Positions 25,499 through 32,751 of a stretch of 64,000 nt of DNA are shown here, one piece after another. Source of the DNA: Caldilineaceae bacterium (GTDB lineage Bacteria > Chloroflexota > Anaerolineae > Caldilineales > Caldilineaceae); contig JAPKMW010000012.1 in NCBI GenBank assembly GCA_026645575.1, forward strand, positions 62,001-126,000, given 5' to 3'. The translations under genes and the position numbers were made by a program. Positions within the stretch are counted from its first letter, which is position 1. Each line of letters begins with the position of its first letter. The notes under the pieces are model-generated. The model was not told the origin of the DNA, did not search any database, and worked only from the letters and a program-made list of their open reading frames with translations.

Positions 25499-26737
25499 CT
25501 ACTTCTGCCATAAGGCGGCAATGGGAACGGCATAAAGCTGTTCGCCAAAAGGGAGCAGGGTGTCACCTGTGTAAAAAACAATGCCGCGCACGAATTGATT
25601 ACCAAGTTCGTGCGCCAGGGTGCGTAGTCCTTTAAAATCGTCGGATTGGACAGCGCTGGCCGCTTTGACCTCAATGCCGACCACTGCGCCCGCCCGATTT
25701 TGCAACAAAAAATCCACTTCTTTGCGGTCATGGGTGCGAAAATGAAAGAGTTGCGGACGGGGTTGACTCCAAGAGATCAACTTGATCAATTCCATGCCGA
25801 CAAAGTTTTCGATAACCATGCCGGCGGCGGTTGGCGTTATCTCAAGTTGGGCAGGCGTGATCCCGGCTAACGCGGCCAGCACGCCTGTATCCGTCAGTAG
25901 AATTTTGGGCGCTTTCACCAGGCGGTTGCTCAAATTGCTCGACCAGGCCGGAATCAGTTGCAACAGAAAGGTGGCCTCCAAAAGGGTCAAGTAGCGATTC
26001 AAGGTCGTCAGCGGTGTTTGGGCTGCCCGCGCCAGGTCATTGGCATTCAAGGTGGCTGTTGCCCGCGCTGCCAGGAGGGATAGCAGGAGCGGCAAATCAC
26101 TCAAACCCTGAATCTGCGCCAGATCCCGCACGTCGCGTTGTAACAAGGTGGTGACATACGCCTCAAACCAGTCGGTGCGTCGCTCATCGCTGCTGCGTGA
26201 TACTGCTTCGGGGTAGCCGCCCCGGAGGGCGCGAGCCAGCGCATCCTGGCGACTGCTACTGAACTGTTTAACCGGCAACGACGACGGCGCAAAGAGTTGC
26301 TCGATTAACGTAATCTCACTCCCCTCAATTTCACACTGCGCCAGCGGCCAAAGCGTAATCACCTCCATCCGCCCGACCAGAGCGTCGGCCAGACGTGGCA
26401 GAAAGAGCGCATTGGCCGAGCCGGTCAACAGAAAACGACCAGATTGGCGGGCGCGATCCACTTCGGCTTTTAAGGGCAACGCCAATTCCGGCACGCGCTG
26501 GATCTCATCGAGAACCACATGTTGCCCCTGCAAGCCGCTCAAAAAACCGACCGGATCCTGGCGCGCTGCCACCAAGGTGGTGATATTATCCATCGTCAGG
26601 TAGAGCGCTGGATGCTCGCGCTCACTCACTAGCTGTGCCAAGGTGCTTTTCCCGGTTTGCCGCGCCCCTTGTAACACGACGACAGGTGTATCAGCTAACG
26701 CATTTAATAGACGATGTGTGATTTTTCTTTGCCACAT
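25499..26737 (-). CDS. AAA_14/DUF4143 ATP-binding protein
   Basis: The 412-aa protein has an AAA_14 ATPase domain with Walker A GARQTGKST (about 23-31), Walker B HVVLDEIQRVPEL (about 73-85) and sensor LLTGSANALFLP. The C-terminal DUF4143 region contains a PD-(D/E)XK-like block, KEVDFLLQNRAGAVVGIEVKAAS (about 345-367). Proteins of this family are mobile, often multicopy, and of unknown function. A relative is at 43268-44428. The start ATG lacks a ribosome-binding site and lies 7 nt after a -10 box, so it is probably leaderless. Confidence 0.9.
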   Translation of the reverse strand: MWQRKITHRLLNALADTPVVVLQGARQTGKSTLAQLVSEREHPALYLTMDNITTLVAARQDPVGFLSGLQGQHVVLDEIQRVPELALPLKAEVDRARQSGRFLLTGSANALFLPRLADALVGRMEVITLWPLAQCEIEGSEITLIEQLFAPSSLPVKQFSSSRQDALARALRGGYPEAVSRSSDERRTDWFEAYVTTLLQRDVRDLAQIQGLSDLPLLLSLLAARATATLNANDLARAAQTPLTTLNRYLTLLEATFLLQLIPAWSSNLSNRLVKAPKILLTDTGVLAALAGITPAQLEITPTAAGMVIENFVGMELIKLISWSQPRPQLFHFRTHDRKEVDFLLQNRAGAVVGIEVKAASAVQSDDFKGLRTLAHELGNQFVRGIVFYTGDTLLPFGEQLYAVPIAALWQK

Positions 26738-26738
26738 G

Positions 26739-26773
26739 GGTAAAATTTTACCATCAAATGGGTAAATTTACAA
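26739..26773 (-). promoter_or_regulatory. Leaderless promoter with palindromic operator
   Basis: On the minus strand TTGTAA (26773-26768) and TAAAAT (26750-26745) are spaced 17 nt. The -10 box sits inside the perfect palindrome GGTAAAATTTTACC (26739-26752), which ends 1 nt before the ATG codon at 26737. A DNA-binding product could thus repress its own gene. Confidence 0.6.
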
Positions 26774-26787
26774 ACAGACAGGTGACA

Positions 26788-26832
26788 AGTGGCAGGTGGC
26801 AAGTAATCAACCTTGACTTGCCACTTGCCACT
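26788..26832. repeat. Tandem-word hairpin (TGGCAAG family)
   Basis: AGTGGCAGGTGGCAAGT (26788-26804) and ACTTGCCACTTGCCACT (26816-26832) are complementary at 16 of 17 positions around 11 nt. It abuts the M20 peptidase stop codon (26834). Confidence 0.92.
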
Positions 26833-26833
26833 G

Positions 26834-28117
26834 CTATCCATTGCGTTCTTCCAAGCCGCACCACTCCGCCACAAAGAGGGCAATCACCTTAGTTACTCGA
26901 CGCAAACTTTCCAGGTCTACCCCCTCGTCAAAGCTGTGACTGTTCTTGGTAATCGCCCCGTAGACCAGCGACGGCGTGTTTTGGTAGAGGCCATAGAACC
27001 GCGTATCGGTCAGCGCCGTGCCTTTGTGTTTGAGCAACGGCCCCTGGCAGATCTGTTCATGAGCATAAGCCAGCGCGGCTTCGACGGCTGTCTTCTCCGG
27101 CAGGACATAACCCGGCGACAGGAAACCATGCCAGCGAATCGTCGGCGGGTTGACGGCCAGCACTGGGTCTTGGGCCGCAGCTTCTCGAATGGTGGCTTCT
27201 ATCTCTTGTTGACAGGCGGCCACCTCCCATTCGGGGTAGATACCGATGCGCACATCAAAGGTGCAACGCGAGGGCGTGCTGGAAGGCCAGTCGCCCCCTT
27301 GGATCTTGCTCACGACAAACTTGACCGGGTAATTGACATCGGCAAAGGAGGCCGTTTTGTTGGCATTCCAGCGCGCTTCCAACTGGCGCAATGCCTGCAT
27401 AATGGGGAAACAGGCTTCGATCACATTAAAGGTGCTGGTGGCATGACCGGCGTGGATCGGCACCACATTGAGTTCCACCTGCACCCAGATTACGCCTACC
27501 TGCGCCGTCATTAGTTGTTCGCGGTGGGGTTCGGGAATCAACACAGCGTCGGCCTGATAGCCGCGAACGATGGTGGCGAGGGCGCCATTGCCGGTGCATT
27601 CTTCTTCGATCACCGATTGCTGGTAGAGCGGCGCTGCCGGTTGATAGCCGGCCAGTTTAATCGCCTCCACCGCAAAGAGGTTGGCGGTGATGCCATTTTT
27701 CATGTCACCGGCGCCACGACCATAGAGCCAGCCGTCACGGAGCGTCGGCACAAAGGGGGGCGAACTCCACTGCTCGACCGGCCCAGTCGGCACCACATCG
27801 ACATGCCCTTGTAGAATGAGCGACCGCCCTTGCTGCCGGCGGGGTCGATGGGTTCCCACCACGTTGTAGGCGCGCTCATAGCTGGTGTACATCACCGGCG
27901 AAAAACCGGGGTGATGTTGCAGGTCGGCCACATCGAGTTGCCACTGATCCACTTCGTAGCCCATGCGGCGCATGGTCGCGGCCATCAGATCCTGACAGGG
28001 CGCCTCTTGCCCGCGTAACGACGGAATGCTGACCAGATCGCGCAACAACGCCACCTGTTGGTCAAAGAGCTGATCGACCGCTGCACCAATGTTCGTTTGA
28101 ATCGTTTGCTCAATCAT
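26834..28117 (-). CDS. M20-family metallopeptidase (ArgE/DapE-like)
   Basis: This 427-aa protein has the two-domain M20 layout. The metal and catalytic residues are in LQGHVDVVP (about 105), GRGAGDMKNG (about 132), the EEECTGN pair (about 170) and the C-terminal KNSHSFDEGVD (about 400). The dimerisation domain HAGHATSTFNVIE is inserted between. Family members deacylate N-acyl amino acids or cleave dipeptides. The closest type is the acetylornithine deacetylase or succinyl-diaminopimelate desuccinylase-like group. Its start overlaps the stop of the phytanoyl-CoA dioxygenase gene by 4 nt (ATGA), so the pair is translationally coupled. Confidence 0.9.
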   Translation of the reverse strand: MIEQTIQTNIGAAVDQLFDQQVALLRDLVSIPSLRGQEAPCQDLMAATMRRMGYEVDQWQLDVADLQHHPGFSPVMYTSYERAYNVVGTHRPRRQQGRSLILQGHVDVVPTGPVEQWSSPPFVPTLRDGWLYGRGAGDMKNGITANLFAVEAIKLAGYQPAAPLYQQSVIEEECTGNGALATIVRGYQADAVLIPEPHREQLMTAQVGVIWVQVELNVVPIHAGHATSTFNVIEACFPIMQALRQLEARWNANKTASFADVNYPVKFVVSKIQGGDWPSSTPSRCTFDVRIGIYPEWEVAACQQEIEATIREAAAQDPVLAVNPPTIRWHGFLSPGYVLPEKTAVEAALAYAHEQICQGPLLKHKGTALTDTRFYGLYQNTPSLVYGAITKNSHSFDEGVDLESLRRVTKVIALFVAEWCGLEERNG

Positions 28118-28914
28118 AAGAAAAACCTTTTACTGTCTTCAAATAAAGATGGGAAGTAACGCTCCGGGTCGGCTGGCTCGCGGAAGAGAATTTGCTGGCG
28201 CGGGGTCAATTCAATAGTAACCGGTGGCTGAACCCGGTTGGCCGACCAGGCTAACTGCGATTGGCAATATTTGTACAAGACTGAGCGCCGTTGAAAGTCA
28301 GCCTGCCAGGGGGCCGTACCGTGGGTGAGCGCTTCGGTGAAGAGGATGGCCGATCCGGCGGGCGCTTCAGGGATGTAGGCGACGCTGGAGCGGTCATGGG
28401 CGTCAAAGAGCTTTTGCGGAATCTTGAAGTTGCTTTTGTGGCTGCCGGGAATGCAGAAAAAGCCGCCTTTGCCCGGCCCCGTGTCGGTCAGATTCCAGGC
28501 GACGACGACAAAGCCATTTTCGATCCGGCCTTGAATAAAGTGATAGAACTCGCCCGGTGAATAAGGGGCGCCGCCACCGTGGAGGACCAGGCCGTCGGTA
28601 CCTTTGCGCATGTAGATGCCGTAGATGCGATCCAACCGGATGTAGTCGCCCAACATAAAACGCAGCAGCGGCAGGATACGGGGATGATCGAGCAGATCAC
28701 AGAAAGGCTTGCCCCAGTCCAAAAAGCCAGTCCCCTCCGGTCCCGACCCAGCGGCGCGACCAAAGCGCTGGTCGCTCGCCAGACCCGGCTCCGGCAGCTT
28801 TTGCGCATCCACAATGGCGTTGAGCGTCGCCACTTCTTCTTTCGACAAGACATTTTCCAGGATCACAAAGCCTTGGAGATCAAACAGGTATTGTAAAAGT
28901 TCCAGATCGTCCAT
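28114..28914 (-). CDS. Phytanoyl-CoA dioxygenase (PhyH) family protein
   Basis: The product is 266 aa from ATG 28914, with AAGGAGG 6 nt before it. It starts with the family entry LQGFVILENVLSKEEVATLNAIVD. The C-terminal ligand set is visible in IPGSHKSNF and LTHGTAPW, but the first half of the usual HxD metal motif is not clear (LHGGGAPYSPGEFYHF). The family hydroxylates substrates with Fe(II) and 2-oxoglutarate. It is coupled to the M20 peptidase gene. It is the first of three PhyH proteins here; the others are at 47357 and 52047. Confidence 0.82.
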   Translation of the reverse strand: MDDLELLQYLFDLQGFVILENVLSKEEVATLNAIVDAQKLPEPGLASDQRFGRAAGSGPEGTGFLDWGKPFCDLLDHPRILPLLRFMLGDYIRLDRIYGIYMRKGTDGLVLHGGGAPYSPGEFYHFIQGRIENGFVVVAWNLTDTGPGKGGFFCIPGSHKSNFKIPQKLFDAHDRSSVAYIPEAPAGSAILFTEALTHGTAPWQADFQRRSVLYKYCQSQLAWSANRVQPPVTIELTPRQQILFREPADPERYFPSLFEDSKRFFL

Positions 28915-28931
28915 TGTGTAGCCTCCTTGGT

Positions 28932-29078
28932 GATGGGAATGTGGTGTTGGTATGCAAGAGGAATCATACCAGCAGGCGGGGGTTCGATCAAAGTCAGAAT
29001 GGTTTGACCAGCGTCCTGTAACTGCCGATTGGCGGCCAGCCCCGCCGCGCCGATGATGACGGTATCGTACTGAGTCAT
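28932..29078 (-). pseudogene. Truncated N-terminus of an FAD-dependent oxidoreductase
   Basis: From an ATG at 29078 the frame reads TQYDTVIIGAAGLAANRQLQDAGQTILTLIEPPPAG, the dinucleotide-binding start of an amine-oxidase-like flavoprotein. The glycine loop is short by about two residues compared with the usual GAGAAGL, and similarity stops after about 40 codons. The remaining frame runs into the 5' end of the PhyH gene in another register. It looks like a stub left by deletion just upstream of the PhyH gene. Confidence 0.6.
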
Positions 29079-29179
29079 GGTTTTTTGCCTGTTTGGACTT
29101 TACCGAGTACAGATGTATGATAGCTATAGTATCGCACAATTCAGCAGTGATCAAGCAAACAAGTCAACTACGAAGCTCT

Positions 29180-29226
29180 TAGCCGGTCCGCGACCGGCAA
29201 TGGGGCCGCCGGTCACAGACCGGCTA
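29180..29226. repeat. 19-bp inverted repeat upstream of the FAH-family gene
   Basis: TAGCCGGTCCGCGACCGGC (29180-29198) and GCCGGTCACAGACCGGCTA (29208-29226) are complementary at 17 of 19 positions around a 9-nt loop. Each arm also contains CCGGTC/GACCGG and can fold alone. It ends 40 nt before the next start codon. Confidence 0.85.
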
Positions 29227-29266
29227 GGAGGGGGCTTAGTAGTCACCCAATAAGGAGGACCATACA

Positions 29267-30106
29267 ATGAAATTGGTACTATTTGATGATTTTAAGTTGG
29301 GCGTCCTGCAAGGCGAGAATATCGTTGATGCGTCGACGGCGGTGCAGGGGTTGGGGTATCACTCACCGCAGGAGATGATGCAGATGCTGACAGCACAGTG
29401 GGCAACCTTACAGCCACGGGTGGAAGAAGCCATTGCCGGCCAGAGTGGCGTCCCCCTCAGTGGTGTGCGGATTCGGCCACCGTTACCCCGCCCTGGGCAG
29501 TTAGTCTGTCTGGCCGGCAACTATCTGGAGCCGCAGAAGCCGGAACGGGGTCTATTCAATGCTTTCCTTAAATCCCCTAACTCGGTGATTGGCCTCAACG
29601 ATGCTGTCGAGCTATGCCCAGCCGAAGCCACGGTCTTTCATTTTGAACCGGAATTGGCAATTGTCATCGGCAAAGCGGCCAGTCGACTTTCGGCAGCCGA
29701 AGCAATGGATTGCGTTTTTGGCTATACGCAATTCATTGACGTTTCTTCGCGCGGCCTGCCCGGCGGCTTTTTCCTGGGCAAGTCGTGGCACACCTTTGGG
29801 CCGATGGGGCCGGTCGTGGTCACCAAAGATGAAATTCCCGAACCCAACAACTTGAGTATCAAACTCTGGGTCAACGACGAACTGCGCCATGATATTTCTA
29901 CCAAAGACATGGATCGCCACATCGCCGAACTCCTGGTCGAAGTGACTAACGTTCTCCCCCTGGAACCGGGCGACGTTGTCTCGACCGGCACCCATCACTT
30001 TGGCCTCGCCCCTGTTCAGGATGGGGACACGGTACGCCTCCAGATCGACCAACTTGGCCCGGCGCTGGTTGTCCACTGTCATGATCCATTGAAACGACGC
30101 TGGTAA
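29267..30106 (+). CDS. Fumarylacetoacetate hydrolase family protein
   Basis: The product is 279 aa, with AAGGAGG before the ATG. FAH-domain features run through the C-terminal two thirds: CLAGNYLEPQKPERG, FLKSPNSVIGLND, the metal-binding FHFEPELAIVIGK (two Glu), FLGKSWHTFGPMGP, and GDVVSTGTHHFG near the end. FAH-family enzymes cleave or decarboxylate acylpyruvates and related 2-oxo acids in the cytoplasm. The HpcH/HpaI-type aldolase gene follows, which suits a pathway producing pyruvate, although the substrate is unknown. Confidence 0.9.
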   Translation: MKLVLFDDFKLGVLQGENIVDASTAVQGLGYHSPQEMMQMLTAQWATLQPRVEEAIAGQSGVPLSGVRIRPPLPRPGQLVCLAGNYLEPQKPERGLFNAFLKSPNSVIGLNDAVELCPAEATVFHFEPELAIVIGKAASRLSAAEAMDCVFGYTQFIDVSSRGLPGGFFLGKSWHTFGPMGPVVVTKDEIPEPNNLSIKLWVNDELRHDISTKDMDRHIAELLVEVTNVLPLEPGDVVSTGTHHFGLAPVQDGDTVRLQIDQLGPALVVHCHDPLKRRW

Positions 30107-30109
30107 TTC

Positions 30110-30171
30110 AAGGAGGAAGGATGAGGGAGGAAGGATGAATGTTTATCCTTCCTCCCTCATCCTTCCTCCTT
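30110..30171. repeat. Perfect 27-bp hairpin (GGAAGGATGA family) with T-tail
   Basis: The arms 30110-30136 and 30145-30171 are exact complements built from AAGGAGG, AAGGATGA and GGGAGGAAGGAT. On the + strand the right arm is followed by a T-run (about 30175-30182), as in an intrinsic terminator. It starts 3 nt after the FAH-family stop codon. Confidence 0.95.
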
Positions 30172-30206
30172 CCTCCTTTTTATTAAACTCTAGCAAGGAA
30201 ACAAAC

Positions 30207-30980
30207 ATGTATCCCAATCCATTAAAGCAGAAGATTAAAGCTGGTCAATTGGTCTTAGGGACGGGGTTGCCCGTCTTCGCCCCAGCCGTTGCGACCCAGA
30301 CCGCGCAGACCGGCGTTGATTTTCTCTGGATCGACACAGAACACTCGCCCTATGGGGCCGAATCGCTGGGCGCAGTGCCGGTGCTGGTGCGTAACCAAGG
30401 GGTGGCGCCCATGATTCGCGTGGCGTGGAATGATCCGCATCTGATCAAAAAGGCGATGGATGTCGGCGCCTCGGCGATCATGGTGCCGCAGGTGAACACC
30501 GCCGAAGAAGCCGCGCGCGCCGTGCAATATACCTTCTACCCGCCCATCGGCCAGCGCGGCATTTCGCCGCACTGGCCGCAGATTGCCGGTGAAGATTGGT
30601 TTAACGTGATTCGCACCGCCAATGACGAAACGGTGCTAATCGTCCAGATCGAAAGCGTCGAGGCATATAAAAATTTGGATGCCATTGCCGCCGTACCAGG
30701 AATTGATGTGCTGCTGGTCGGGCCGATGGATATGTCGGCGTCGGTGGGTAAGATCACCGATATGCAGGCGCCGGAAGTGCAAAGCATTATGGAAGAGATT
30801 CCGCGCCGCCTGGCCGGTTCGGGTATCATGATCGGCACCACCCTGACCGATGTGAGTGAAATTCAGCAAAAGTATCGCTGGGGCTATCGCTTCCTCAATG
30901 TTGGCAGCCCGTTAGGCTATGGTCTCAGCGCTGTGAAGCAACATGTCCATACCCTGCGCACCAATCCGCGTGGTGAATAA
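30207..30980 (+). CDS. HpcH/HpaI-family aldolase
   Basis: I start at ATG 30207, which has AAGGAAA upstream; the longer frame begins inside the hairpin and gives a meaningless Ser/Pro/Leu leader. The 257-aa product has the class II aldolase/citrate lyase fold: DFLWIDTEHSPYG with the metal-coordinating area, MIRVAWNDPHLIKKAMDVGASAIMVPQVNT, QRGISPH, VLIVQIESVEAYKNLDAIAAVPGIDVLLVGPMDMSASVG. These residues match 2-keto-3-deoxy sugar acid or 4-hydroxy-2-oxo-heptanedioate aldolases, which make pyruvate plus an aldehyde. The substrate cannot be told by eye. Confidence 0.9.
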   Translation: MYPNPLKQKIKAGQLVLGTGLPVFAPAVATQTAQTGVDFLWIDTEHSPYGAESLGAVPVLVRNQGVAPMIRVAWNDPHLIKKAMDVGASAIMVPQVNTAEEAARAVQYTFYPPIGQRGISPHWPQIAGEDWFNVIRTANDETVLIVQIESVEAYKNLDAIAAVPGIDVLLVGPMDMSASVGKITDMQAPEVQSIMEEIPRRLAGSGIMIGTTLTDVSEIQQKYRWGYRFLNVGSPLGYGLSAVKQHVHTLRTNPRGE

Positions 30981-30992
30981 GCATCGTGAGGG

Positions 30993-31039
30993 TTGAGTAT
31001 TGTCCCTCTCTGTGGCATAATAGCTGTCATAGAGAGGGA
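30993..31039 (+). promoter_or_regulatory. Promoter with inverted repeat around its -10 box
   Basis: TTGAGT (30993-30998), 17 nt, then CATAAT (31016-31021). TCCCTCTCT (31003-31011) and AGAGAGGGA (31031-31039) are perfect complements, so the -10 box lies in the loop. This could be an operator or an early transcript hairpin for the Uma2 gene. Confidence 0.55.
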
Positions 31040-31080
31040 AACTGCGTTATGCCGTTACCGGCATGGATCGGAGCTTTGTT

Positions 31081-31986
31081 ATGACAACCACTCCGTTACT
31101 ACAAGAAAATAGGCTGACTAATGGCGCGGGTCTGCACGTTGAGGAGACGTTGGCCGAAGGTCATTATGTCGCTGAAGAACTGTATTGGGCGGAATACTAT
31201 GACCGCGGGGATGTCAGCTATGAATGGAACAACGGTTATTTGGAGGAAAAGCCGGTGGCGGATTACGCGCAGTTTTGTGTTTATCTTTGGTTTTTAGGGT
31301 TGGTGAAAGATTTTCTCCATGTCCGCCCCGTGGGGCGAATGATCGGTCTGGCGATGGGCTTTCGCATGGCGTATTGGAACCGAGTTGTGATCCGCAAACC
31401 GGATCTTGCCATCGTGCTGAATAGCAATGCCGTGCCGCTGCGTGATAAAGATCGCAGCTATCGTGGCATCTTCGACCTCTGTATTGAATCACTCTCTGAT
31501 TCGACCCAGAAAGAAGTGGAACGGGACACGATTACCAAGCGCCTGGAATATGCCGCGGCTGGGGTGAAAGAATACTTTATCCTGGATGAACGGTGCAAGG
31601 AAACGGCTTTCTATGAATTAACCCCCGGCGGCGTCTATGTGCCGATCAAAGCTATCGACGGTGTGATTCACTCAAAAGTGCTGCCCGGCTTTCGCTTCCG
31701 TTTGGCCGATTTGTACCGGTTGCCGGATCCCCCGGCCATGGTGGCCGATCCGGTCTATCGCGATTTTGTCTCCCCTTTCTTGCGCGCCGAACGGGAACGC
31801 GTTGAACAGGCATTAGAATTGGCTGAGCAGGAACGGGAACGCGCAGAACAGGAATACGCGCGGGCAGAAGCGGCGACTCAGCAAATGTTGCAAGAACGCA
31901 CGCGGGCGGAAGATGCGTTAGCCCAGGCGGCCCATTATGCTGCATTGCTCAAATCTATGGGTATAGCCGTTGACGAGAACAACTGA
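31081..31986 (+). CDS. Uma2 (DUF820) family putative endonuclease with coiled-coil tail
   Basis: ATG 31081 has GGAG 8 nt upstream and gives 301 aa. The core matches the paralogue at 10836: YEWNNGYLEEKP, RKPDLAIV, SYRGIFDLCIESLSDS, RLEYAAAGVKEYFILDE and LPGFRFRLADLYRLPDPP. The C-terminal 70 residues are a regular Glu/Arg/Ala coiled coil (ERERVEQALELAEQERERAEQEYARAEAA). Its TGA stop directly abuts the stop of the convergent acetyltransferase gene. Confidence 0.85.
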   Translation: MTTTPLLQENRLTNGAGLHVEETLAEGHYVAEELYWAEYYDRGDVSYEWNNGYLEEKPVADYAQFCVYLWFLGLVKDFLHVRPVGRMIGLAMGFRMAYWNRVVIRKPDLAIVLNSNAVPLRDKDRSYRGIFDLCIESLSDSTQKEVERDTITKRLEYAAAGVKEYFILDERCKETAFYELTPGGVYVPIKAIDGVIHSKVLPGFRFRLADLYRLPDPPAMVADPVYRDFVSPFLRAERERVEQALELAEQERERAEQEYARAEAATQQMLQERTRAEDALAQAAHYAALLKSMGIAVDENN

Positions 31987-32751
31987 TCATGGCAGGATGG
32001 GTCCCCCCAATACTGCATCATCACAACGACAAGGTGTACGGCCACAGTGGGTAGTCTCCACCACAAGCGAAGCAAGCACCGGCGCCAGTTTGCCGAAACC
32101 AGCGGAACAACCGCCCGTCTCTACTTCGATAGGATTGCCAGTCAAATCGTTCGCCCAGCGGCGGAACATGTTGCGCCCCGCCTGTTGCTCGGCTAAGTGA
32201 AGGAGAGTCATACAGTTCAGCCCAACACCCATCAGTACAACATAGCCATTGCGCTCAGCCAAGGCGGCCAGCGGCGCGTTGACTGTTAATGGCGCCTGGT
32301 CTCCTACCAGCACCATAGCGTCTGGCCCCACAGCCGAAAATGAACAAAGGGGATGATTGCCAAGCCACCGTCCCGGCATCTGGAGTACCGCCGCTGAAAT
32401 CGCCCCCATCTCGCTAAGTTCAATAGCATTACTTGCTGGTGTGTAAATTTTACCAACGCCCGGCCAGGCTTTGTTCATCACCCATTCGTAGTCGCTTCCG
32501 TTCTGTAATCGGTGCATGGTGGGCAGAGGTGGGACGCCAAACTCATCACTAAAAGTCGGCACCAGCACTGTACAACCAGCCAGCAATAGCGCATCAACGA
32601 TAGCCTGCGCCCCACCTTCCACCCAACCAAATGAACGAAGTGACGAATGCACGCAGAGTGCTTGATTCGCCAACCCAAGCGCCTGAATTGTGTCATGGAT
32701 CAGTGTCTTGGTTACCATCACAGCACCGATTGTATGGCCGGTGTTAGTCAC
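31987..32751 (-). CDS. AAC(3)-family aminoglycoside N-acetyltransferase-like protein
   Basis: The 254-aa protein has the AAC(3)/FrbF-like core: LCVHSSLRSFGWVEGGAQAIVDALL, TVLVPTFSDEFG, MPGRWLGNHPLCSFSAVGPDA and LMGVGLNCMTLLHLAEQQAG. Members acetylate amino groups of aminoglycosides or other small molecules with acetyl-CoA. Chromosomal homologues often have other substrates, so resistance is not implied. I use the GTG at 32751 that overlaps the previous stop (GTGA); an ATG at 32718 is an alternative. It is the last gene of an operon with the apionate-lactonase-like gene. Confidence 0.82.
   Translation of the reverse strand: MTNTGHTIGAVMVTKTLIHDTIQALGLANQALCVHSSLRSFGWVEGGAQAIVDALLLAGCTVLVPTFSDEFGVPPLPTMHRLQNGSDYEWVMNKAWPGVGKIYTPASNAIELSEMGAISAAVLQMPGRWLGNHPLCSFSAVGPDAMVLVGDQAPLTVNAPLAALAERNGYVVLMGVGLNCMTLLHLAEQQAGRNMFRRWANDLTGNPIEVETGGCSAGFGKLAPVLASLVVETTHCGRTPCRCDDAVLGGPILP

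Noticed and set aside
30135..30206. N-terminal extension of the HpcH/HpaI aldolase (Ser/Pro/Leu-rich)
   Set aside because: It is a translation of the hairpin arm. The ATG at 30207 has its own ribosome-binding site and matches the family start.
31987..32751. Acquired antibiotic-resistance gene
   Set aside because: The protein is AAC(3)-like, but it sits in a metabolic operon with no mobile element; chromosomal homologues often have other substrates.
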